This document shows, one piece after another, positions 7,879 through 17,400 of a DNA stretch of 30,232 nt. The stretch covers positions 23,324,508 through 23,354,739 of the forward strand of contig NC_049987.1 of assembly GCF_000003815.2 (NCBI RefSeq). Reading direction: 5' to 3'. How positions within the stretch are numbered: position 1 is the stretch's first letter; each line of letters opens with the position of its first letter. Origin of the DNA: Branchiostoma floridae (taxonomy: Eukaryota; Chordata; Leptocardii; Amphioxiformes; Branchiostomatidae). The translations under genes and the position numbers were made by a program. Below the pieces are notes generated by a model. The model had not been told where the DNA came from. It did not search any database and worked only from the letters and a program-made list of their open reading frames with translations.

Positions 7879-9718
7879 ATGGCCAGCCCTTCAGAAGCCA
7901 GACACCGCGCCATGTACAAGGCAGGGACGTCTCCGTGGCGGGATTCCTTCCGAAAACGGTGCCTGGACCGGCTGAAGTCGAACCGAGCGAAGATCGTGAA
8001 CAGGTTCCGGGTGGGGCTGGGAGAGGAGGCTGGCGCGCAGGGCGGCGAGTCGGACGTCGTCAGGGAGGTGAGAAGAAGTCTTTTTCAAGGGCGTTATACA
8101 ACGTCCTTGTTTCTATTAATGAGCCCTGATTAAGTAGCATGGAAACCAAACAAGTTTCCAGGGCCTATACAGGCCAACTCCTCGGCTCTAGGGCCAACAT
8201 GCCCCAAGCAAGCTTCACATGCAACAGGCCCCGTCCCCGAGTTCAACCTCGACACTGACTGGGAAATAATAATAATAATAATAATAATCACCAGGTGTAT
8301 TTTGCCAGCCAGTAGGTACCCATTATGAGTAATGAGGCTGATTAACGTGGTCGAGGCACCTCCTCGAGCACGGGACCCCCGTTTTACGTCCCTCCCGGAA
8401 GACGATTTCGTGGAAAGCTTCAATGGATAATAACTAATTATAGAGGAGAGTAGAGTTTTTGGTTTGAATAGTTACCTGACGCTTACCGATTCAAGAAAAT
8501 AACTAAAGCAAAGTAGAGTACAGTTTATAGTCATTTCTACCACAATTCTACAACTTACAGTTGAACTTGAAGACAAAATTTTAAAAATCCAGTGCGGTCG
8601 GATACTCCACCAAATAGATTCCTTTGTATAGAATAATCTGTACAAATGTTTTGAGTACTACCCATTCGCAAGTTTTAACAAACAAGTAGGTTCAGGTCCA
8701 GACCGGGACCTGATCCTCTCGACCTGAACCAGACATGTACTATTTTCACATGCCTAATTGCCTCCATGAAATGTCATGGAGGTTATATTTTACCCTGCGT
8801 TTGTCTGCCTGTCTGTCTGTCAGTCAACAAGATAAACTCAAGAACGGCTGGGTGAATTGGTTTCATTTATATATATGTTAGATAGAATACATGTACATCT
8901 GTCATGTCTCCTTACCCTTCCCTACACTTGTAGGTAATGGAGGAGGAGTGGAAACGGCTGGTACAAGAAGTCACATCTGCAATGTCTACTCAATGTGTAC
9001 CCATGTTGCTCTGCATTTTAGTTATTTATTTATTAATGTATTTACTGGGAAGGTAGAAGTGAAGATCAGGTCTTCCACACACTCCAGGATAGGAGCTGGG
9101 GGTCTCCAGATCCGACTGAACTGTCTACGCCCAGTGCAGAACTCATGATGCAAGTGAATGATTGATTGTTGATTGATTGATTGATTGATTAATTGATTGA
9201 TTGATTGATTGATTGATTTGTTTCAGGTAATGGAGGAAGAGTGGAAGCGGTTGGTGCAGGAAGACAGCGTCACCCCCTCCAACTCTCCTGTCTCCGCCGG
9301 GGCCGAGGACGACTTGGACTCCATCTTAGCACTCATGGAAGACATCAAACAAGAACTCCTCAAGGAGGAGCACTCCATCTTAGCTCAGCTCGATGCCGAG
9401 ATGCGGTTCGAGGAGGAGGCCATGTTGGCAACTGTGGACCATCACCATGGTAACGATGATGTCATAACGTGTCCGGTGTGCATGATGAACCCTCTGCTGC
9501 AGAACAAGAACGTGATATTCTGCCAGTGCGGCGTGCGGATCAACACGGAACAGGACTGTATCGGGTTGCACCACGTGAAGCAGCGACTGACGGAGTGCGT
9601 GACGGAGCACTCAGAGAGATGCGCGGCGCAGCCGGGGTTCACGGTCGCGGACCAGTGTGGAATTCAGAACCTGGTGATGGCCTGCGCCTCGTGCGACGCC
9701 TTGCAGATTGTCATCTAA
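7879..9718 (+). CDS. RPAIN: RPA-interacting protein (RPAIN / RIP)
   Basis: Two coding exons, 7879-8067 and 9227-9718 (stop TAA), give 226 aa, close to the roughly 220 aa vertebrate proteins. The N-terminal block has M-Y-K-A-G-T-S-P-W and F-R-K-R-C (residues 12-28), the RIP N-terminal motif. The exon junction gives V-V-R-E|V-M-E-E-E-W, nearly as in human. An acidic helical middle region follows. The C-terminal zinc-finger domain keeps C145-x2-C148, C162-x-C164, H191-x3-C195 and C216-x2-C219. RPAIN binds replication protein A and carries it into the nucleus. I chose the ATG at 7879 because it matches the family start. An in-frame ATG at 7738 would add 47 unconserved residues across promoter-like motifs. 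A second copy of the exon 2 start lies in the intron at 8934. Confidence 0.95.
8262..8415 (-). repeat. SINE-like fragment with (AAT)n tract in RPAIN intron
   Basis: Read on the minus strand: GGGACGTAAAACGGGGGTCCCG, GAGGAGGTGCCTCGA, then ATTACTCATAATGGGTACC and a terminal (ATT)n tract at 8265-8289. This order is typical of a SINE family common in marine invertebrates. Related pieces are near 12300 and 29690. Confidence 0.6.
8515..8735 (+). repeat. Diverged copy of the interior of the 14949-15813 transposon
   Basis: Blocks such as GTTTATAGTCA, CCACCAAA-AGATTCCTTTGTA and AGGTTCAGGTCCAGACC occur in the same order and spacing at 15308-15553. The two sites therefore carry the same non-autonomous element family. 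Its terminal repeats are not evident here. Confidence 0.6.
8757..8880 (+). repeat. Interspersed repeat with hairpin head and GTCTG tract
   Basis: CCTCCATGAAATGTCATGGAGG forms a 9-bp-stem hairpin. It is followed by TTATATTTTA, a (TCTG)n tract and AACTCAAGAACGGCTGG. The head and tract layout resembles the repeats at 2105, 2490 and 3045. Confidence 0.6.
8934..9056 (+). other. Candidate alternative exon 2 of RPAIN (duplicated exon start)
   Basis: After a pyrimidine-rich tract and TAG acceptor at 8931-8933, twelve codons encode V-M-E-E-E-W-K-R-L-V-Q-E, identical to the start of the real exon 2 at 9227. The nucleotides differ at five positions, all synonymous. The frame continues V-T-S-A-M (compare V-T-P-S in the real exon), then a hydrophobic stretch and a TAG at 9054-9056. 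No good donor is seen, so if used it would act as a terminal exon giving a 103 aa protein lacking the zinc finger. It could also be a recently dead duplicate. Confidence 0.55.
9156..9218. repeat. (GATT)n microsatellite just upstream of RPAIN exon 2
   Basis: About 15 near-perfect GATT units end a few bases before the acceptor of exon 2. They probably form part of the polypyrimidine/branch region of the intron. Confidence 0.95.
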
Positions 9719-11160
9719 AACCACTTGTGCAAGACTGAACTGTGATTCTTGGAAGAAGATATATTGTAACAAGGAAGAGGATAACAATGTTTTTTGGAAC
9801 GAAAGCTCGTCTGTGTTGCTTGGTTGGTTGGCCATACAATTTAAGCTTTGTTCCAACACGCTTTCATGTTGAGAGTTTCCTTTGTGTCGTTGCAAAGCTT
9901 AAATTGTACAACTATATACAAGTTGTTCTTTGTACGCAACCAAGTGTTTTATTCAAGAGTAATGTTTCAGTGACCATCTGTCAGCTTTCTAGTGTGTTCA
10001 TAACCAGCTAGAATTGCCCTGACGATCACCAGAATATTGTTCTTGGATAAGATCCTTAGTTGTGTACAAAAAACTTTGTTTTCTAATGACTTACCAACCA
10101 GATGGAACTGTTCACCAAGAAGAATTATGTTGCCATAGATTAAAAGCAATGGGCTTACGGATTCTAACAGCTCAGTTTTGAACATGTGAATATCAAGGAA
10201 ATTTCCCTGCAATTTTTACAGAAGTCAGGAGCTACATGATTGAGGCAATATTTTGCAAATATCTTTGTTATGTTTTCAACTTTTTCCTATAGCTATTACT
10301 TTTAGGTATGGAAATGTTGAAAGTATGGATAAATTTGTACAGAGAAACCTTATCACGTGAAAAGTATTCTCCAAGCAGAGGTTAGGCTCCGACTTGTTTT
10401 TGATGTCTTATTTGGCTTGGCTTGTGAACAAAAAGAAAACCTGTTCAAAATAGAAATCCTCATAAAAACACCTGAAAAGATGTCCAAAACCAGCCGGAGC
10501 CTAAACTTTGATTTGGTGAATACTGAAATGATGATATTTAATTTCTTTACTGATGATGGTGTCTCCATTATCAGTTGGTAGATAGGCGACTGATGTCTGA
10601 AATAGGTTTAATCCCAGATTTTGGACTTTTCTGTTATATGTGCCGTATGTAAACCTTACCTTTTCGCTCCATATATAGCCGTGCTGATATTTGAGGGATG
10701 GACAAACTCTATTTTTGTATCATTTTTTATTGTTGCTATTTTTGGAGGGATACATGTCCATGTGTTCATTGACCAAAAAGATGTCATGTTTATTTTTTTG
10801 TTCCAATGCCATCTAAAACTAGAACTTACTATCAAATAAAAAGTGTAAGGTGTTAGCAAGACAGTGATAACATAATGCGAAGGCTTTCCACATGATATGT
10901 CAGTTCCATATAATTCTTACCATATAGTATATTTCAAGTTGATGTTATGTGAATAAATACATTACAACAAAGACAGGACAACAAGACTTCTAGTTAGTTT
11001 CAATAACTTTGAGCTGTGAAAAAGAGAAATATTTTGAAATAACATTGGCAGAGTAATAGCAATTGCAAAAGTCATTACTTTGCTGGACTGTATCATGTGT
11101 ATATGATGTAATGTATGTATGTATATGGATGTAAACAAGAGCAAATAAAGCTTTCTTTTT
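9719..11160 (+). other. RPAIN: RPAIN 3' UTR with poly(A) signals
   Basis: The AT-rich, non-coding stretch after the RPAIN stop contains AATAAA at 10835-10840, 10952-10957 and 11144-11149. The last is followed by a T-rich run and fits a transcript end near 11165. A foldback element lies inside at 10366-10525. No independent gene is seen; the many short frames are not conserved-looking. Confidence 0.55.
10366..10525. repeat. Foldback (MITE-like) element in RPAIN 3' UTR
   Basis: The left arm near 10379-10412 (GGTTAGGCTCCGACTTG-TTTTTG) is an imperfect inverted copy of the right arm near 10478-10512 (CCAAAACCAGCCGGAGCCTAAAC). If transcribed in the 3' UTR it would form a long hairpin. Confidence 0.55.
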
Positions 11161-11451
11161 ATTCTTTATGAATGGTGGTGATATTGTTTCATGTTACATA
11201 CTACTAATTGTGCTTGAAACGTCATTTTCATGTGTTTCCTGTTAATTCTGTGCATAGGACTGTCACCTCGGCTTTGTTATTTTCAAAATTTCGTGGGAGT
11301 TCCTAAAAATTGCTTAAAAACTAAAGTAATACGCTATAATCTTTGATTATGACTTTGAACTAACAGTTACACGGAAGTATAACATGCACTTTGCATAAAT
11401 CCCGATAGGTGGCGCTCATGTACTGTGCATTGGATTGGGCAACAAACCAAC

Positions 11452-14400
11452 ATGGCTGCGCGCATCGTGGGGTGGGCGAGCAAATCCGAGTGGATTCAAA
11501 TCTACCAAGAACTTTACAGCAACGATCCGGTACAGATCCAACATGCCCTAGACCGAGTTGTTGCTTGGAAGAGTCGCCTCGACACGAAAATGCCGATCGC
11601 GATAGACTGCACCTCGTCTCTGACTGCGGTTTGGCTAAGGGATAGCGGTGCACACGTGAGGGGGGAGGGGGGCAGTTCGGCACCGAACAGCCACGACTTG
11701 TTCCAGCTCCGGCTAGCGTACTCCATGGCACTGGCAAGGTAAGGTGCTGTTCGTATTGATAAGGTCAAGGAGGTTATATCACATAGAACCTCCTTGATAA
11801 GGTAAATGTGATATCAACATAGAAATATTCTCTGTGTCAATGTGTCCACTACGGGAGTCCACTCCTCCCTCAACTGAAGATGGTATGCAGGTACCAACAT
11901 AGAAATATTGCTTTTTGATGAGAAAAAAATGTTGAAGAAAATATCTCTTTTAGGCAGCCTACTTTGATTTTCCTTAATTTGTTTGGAAGGCCAATTCTTA
12001 TTCATGTGTTTCATAGCAAGGTGACGATAAATAGAGTGACTGCCTTCCTATAGTTACATAACGTTAGGGTGACCTGTATCTTTATCTGTATCTACTCTAT
12101 ATAGATATATATATCTGTAATACACCAGCTTCGCAGCGCGGCAGCAGCTGGTTATATTAGTATATCATTACACTGAACGACCCGTCACGACTAACTTTTG
12201 CAGAGTAGAGTAGATTAGAGTAGAGCACATCTATCTGCAATATAGACCTCTAAATATGTAGCGAAAAGCGTTGTTGGCACCCCCCACCCCCCATGCAGAC
12301 CCTCATAATAAAGGACCCATCACACTTATCTGAAAAAGCAGGTGTCCTTCCCAGGGTGAGTAGATGGAAACACAGACATCAACAATGTTACATTAATACA
12401 GGCAGCTAAGGTCGCCCAACTAGCTGAGGCAATTACAAAGGGATGGCCTTGGGCCGAACAAATAAATAGATAAATGATGTTGTGTTTGTTGTTTATTTCC
12501 CAGGTTCGTGAACCTTGTGACGGACGCGAGCCAAGACAAATTCTACATCCAGCCTGTTCATGTCATGGCCAAGGAGGTACGTTTAACTTGTTACCCAAGC
12601 CCCCTTCCATATTATGTATGAGATTCGCTTTGTTGAAAAGCGTGATATACTAAAGTGATGTGAGTGAGTGAGTGTGTATGCCTCCTTGGTATGAGTGAGC
12701 AAGTGAGAGAATAAGTGAGGATGATCAAGAGTGAGTGAGCAAATGAGAGTAACTTTAAATGAGTGAGAGTTCAAGCAAATAAGTAAGGATTAGAGGGAGT
12801 GAATGAATGAGAATGAATGAGATCCCACAATGGAATAAGATAGTACTAAACTGAACAAGGAGTGTAGTCAGCAAAGAGGTGTCCATTTGTCATGTAGTAG
12901 CTAAACACACTCCTAGGCCATCTTCACTCCTCTGGCAGCTTTTGATACTATCTTATATGCTACCGTAGGATCTGCTTGGAGATTATGAAAATGAGTGAGT
13001 GTGCAAGTTAGTATGTTTGTTTGAGTAATATCATTACACCATTGCCAACCTGCATTTATCGTTCCCACCACCAGATGGCGCTGCCCGAGTGGATGGTGAG
13101 CCTGCGCCACGAGGCGACCCACCGCAGCCTGCCGTCTCTGCCCGTGCTCCGGTCGGGGGCGCGCTTTGCTCTCGCCTGGCTGAGAGAGAAGTACTGGGAA
13201 CCGCAGCTGCAGCAATGTGGGGAACTGCCAGGGGGAGCCGCTGAGAAGGGGCAGTTAGATGTGGAAGGTAGGTTTTAGTCTCCAAGCAGATCTATGGTGG
13301 GCAAAGGCAGTGTCCAAGGGCTGAACAGAACTTGTTCAATTACTTCCCAAAAAAATAAAATCAGGGATAGGCAAGAAAAACAGGAGTACTGAATGAATTG
13401 TGATTAGAATATAATGTAAATGAAAAAAGAAACCATTTCCTACTAAATTATCTCAAACACAATTAAGTTTAAAATCCATGTTTCTGACTGTGAAGTATGT
13501 TTTCTTCGTTTAGAAATTTGTTTCTCAGCAAATGAGTGAGTGAATGATTGAAGAAGTGAGGAAAAGATTTGGATCTCACACATTTTACCATTCCTGATTG
13601 ATGAAGCATTTTTCATAGTTTTCATTTAACATAGTTTTTATGCTCATCTGTTTTTCAGAAGTGAGACAGGCAGTAGTTGGACTGCTGATATCATTTGAAC
13701 AGCATCAGTTTGAGGTGAGTATGAGAAACGTCATCACTATCCTCCTTGGGCGATAGCCTATTGTTTCCAAGTATTATGCGAAACAACAACTAAAAAGAAA
13801 ACTAACACAATTCTTACAAATGACGGCACAAAATGTACAACTCTGTCTTTGTCACAGATTTTATCGGAAAGAAGTACCAAGAAGAAGAGGAGTCACCACA
13901 CAACACTTCTACAAGAGGTCCTCTCAAACCTGGCCGCTCTCATGGCTGGAAACAGGTGAGGGCTCATAGTCAGGATGCATTTTCATTGAAGTGCACCAAA
14001 CAGGGACAGGGAGCACCTCTATCTCCAGGTATATTGGGGGACCGTGATATGAGGAATAGCAACAAGCGTGCGAAGTCAGCACGGGGCGAGGTAATCCACG
14101 CGTTCGGAGTTTGCGTGAAGTTGCTAAAAACTCGTCAATTGGCACGAAACGTGCTATTCTTCAAGCGACGCTATCTTTACACGCATGCGGTTACCGTCAC
14201 GCGACAGTAATTCCGCACCCGTGCAAAGATAGCGGCGTTTGAGAAATGGCACGTTTCGTGTGGAATGACGTGTTTTGAGGAACTTCACGTCGTGTTGTTC
14301 CTCGTTTCGGGTACCCAAAACATAGCTCCTATCTCAGACCTGTTTATGACTGTCTTGTCATGTCAATGTCTATCAGCTGTCACGTGACAAGGAAACTGCA

Positions 14401-17400
14401 AGACTAGATCTGACAGATTGATAAAGAGACAGAGTGTGTCTCGAAAGGTTCACAAGCTACAAACTGTTGTTGTGTGTATGTTTGTTTAGAATTTTGTCAT
14501 GAGCATTTCCATTATATTTCTGCTGACTGCTACAGAATCGTTTCAACCTCAAACTTAAATCACCAGGACAATCTCCTTTCCTCTTCAACCTGAAAATCAA
14601 GTCCCGGAAAAATTAGAAATGAAGTTATAATGTCTTTTTTCTTCTTTCTAGGGAGACTGTCGTTGCATGCCTGTGTCGCCGGGGATTCCTGATCCCCACA
14701 CCTGAACAGACAACGGCTCTTGGCTTAACTAACTATGATGTCTTTCCTGGTAAGTATACATATTTTAGCGATGATCTGAAGAGGTGCCTCATGCATTTTT
14801 AATGGGAAAGGGCTAGCAACCCCTCCCTGTAAAAATATACCCGAATACTGAAATAGCAAGGACACTTATTGTCCTATGTGTCATGAGCTACTACAAGAAT
14901 CTGAACACAAAAGGTGTTAAAATCACAGATGTTTTTACTTATTTTTTAGGCCATGTTGATTTGATTATATGGATGACATCCTCCGGGAACTCCAAAACTG
15001 ATGCGAGCGAGCGAAAAAAAAAAGTTTGGCCAAAAAAAAAAAGTTGCCTTCAGTATGAAATCAAAGTGGCCAGGAAGGTTGAACATAGGACTAAACACAC
15101 ATAGTATGGTATACCAACAGTTAGGTGTAGGGACCAGTACATCATACGGGTGCAAAACATTTTTTTCTTCTTGGACCAATACGAAAAAAAAGACCAGAAA
15201 AAAAATAGAGGAACAGGTTTCACCAATTACAAAATGGACACACTATGTCGGCAGCCATTTGGGGTCTAACCGGGGCCAAGAAGACAACAAGAGCGAAGTC
15301 AAGTAGAGTTTATAGTCAATTGCACCAAGTTTCTACAGTCAAAGGTACAGAGACAGTTAGCCTTTATTACATGGAGATAGGGTTTTAAAATGCAGTGGGA
15401 GTCCAATAATCCACCAAACAGATTCCTTTGTAGCAAAATTGACCAATTACCATTATTTTTAGTATTGCCAGTTCTCAAGTTTCCACAGACAATCAGGTCC
15501 AGGTTCATGTCCAGACCTGGAAATGATCGTCTGGACCTGAATTTTCTGTACTGGTACCTCCCCCAACCAACAATAGATTTTTTTTCTTTCTGTCCTTTCA
15601 CATCTTATTCTTTGACTTTAGATTCATTTTGGCATTCTATGGCATTAGTTATCTGTTTTCTGATACTTTTTTTTCAATCTACGGAATATTTGTGCTCATT
15701 TTACAGCTGCTTTGCACAATTTATTGTGTGGTCGAAAACTTTTTTTTTTTTTGGAAATGGCCAAAAATTGGTGCGAGCGCGGATGTCATCCATATAATCA
15801 AATCAACGTGGCCTTATCAAAAGATTAATGTTTTTTTTTCATGTTTCTTCGTCACAGAAAGCGATGGATCAGAGTTGCCACAAATAGACAAAAAGTTCCA
15901 GGACTTTTGGAAGCCAATTTTTGAGCTGTTACATCAATCAAACAGCATCCCCCCGTTGTTAGAGAGACTTGTACAGCAGCTGGGTACTTATGCAGAGGAA
16001 GATTTGGAGTTTGCAGTGGGGTGGATAGCATTGATCACAACAGCACAAAATTCACAAGGCAAGTATTCTAAAGTTTGTAGTGGTTTAATGTTCACTAAAA
16101 ACCTTCGTTTGAGATTAAAATATTCTTTAGCAAATATTGTCATTTGATGACTGTAATGTTGGTGGCACTGTATCTAATCTTGCAGACTCTTAAGGTGCAC
16201 TCTCACTGCACTTGCGTGAAGCTTGCTTCACTGTGGGGTCTTTCACTGCGTCACTGTTTTGTTGTAAGTATGACTTAGAAGACGACAAAATACACAAAAA
16301 GTAAGAAAATTTGTTCTTTATCTCTGAAATTCGCTGAGTATCTTTCAAACCACGCAGTGACGCAAGCTTGATGCAAGTGCAACTTGAGAGTGCGCCTTAA
16401 GGAGTATGAATATGATTTTTTTCTAGATAAGAAGAGTCTGGAGAGACTTCTGCACAAGGTCAAAGTCGAGTTGCCATGGAGACGGTTGATCACCTGTTGC
16501 CTAGCAACGCCCAATAAACACACCACACCTCTGGTCCACATGTGAGTCCTGTGTATGTCCGTCTGCATTTTTTGTGGCTGACCCATGTAATGAGCTGTTT
16601 CATTGTCAATAAAGAAAGTAATACACAGGTATAACAGGTGTGTTGGGTTTGGATGGGGGAAGCTAATTGGATAGGCATACAACTTCCTTGTTGTGCCAAA
16701 GAGTGTGTTTGAATGTGTGTATGGCACTATGTGTGTATGTGTATGTGTGTGTGTGCACGCATTTGTGTGTGTGTGTGTGTGCATGTTTTTCTGCACTGCA
16801 GTTTTTATATGCCCTGCTAGAGGGTGCAGTACAATGCCTTCTCTTCTGTACACTTATCTAATGTCAAAGTAAATTGTCTCATGTAGAAGGGATGAAAGAC
16901 AACTAGTACAAAAATGGAAATGGGCACCAACCCAAAGCATGTCTTACAGTTACAGATGTAAGGGCAACTTTACCTTTTTTTTTAACACTCCATTCTTCTT
17001 AAATATTATTTTTCCCCTTTCTCCAGCCTGTTACAGTCAGCAGATCCACCGTTTTCCCAACACAAACAAGAGACGTTCCAACAACTCTGGACCATCTACA
17101 CCAGAAATACTGCACCATCCGACCAGCCTGTACCTGACTCTGTTTTCACAGCAGACATGGCAAAAAACAGGCTTCAGGAAAAACAGGAGGAAAGTAGAAG
17201 AAAGGAGCTAGAAGTCACCACTACTCAGGAAGGATCTATGTCTATGGATTGTAGAGAAGAAAGGACACAACCTCCGTACAGGGCATGGGAAAAATGTAGA
17301 GGTAACAACAGATACTTTTATCATGGAAGCTCATCTGTGTTGGTAGTATATAATCATTTAACAGTTTTCTATGTATAGTTGGGCATCAGTGATAGTATTT

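Noticed and set aside
9156-9218. CRISPR-like array
   Set aside because: Plain GATT tetranucleotide repeat without spacers.
11425-11451. Upstream in-frame ATG for LAS1L
   Set aside because: The nine added residues are not family-like and the ATG at 11452 has a stronger context (A at -3, G at +4).
15390-15797. 135-codon plus-strand frame inside LAS1L intron 6
   Set aside because: It lies in a non-autonomous transposon with TTA-flanked ends. The peptide is hydrophobic low-complexity with no transposase motif.
16275-16853. 192-codon minus-strand frame
   Set aside because: It spans a MITE, a LAS1L exon in antisense and a TG microsatellite, with no family similarity.
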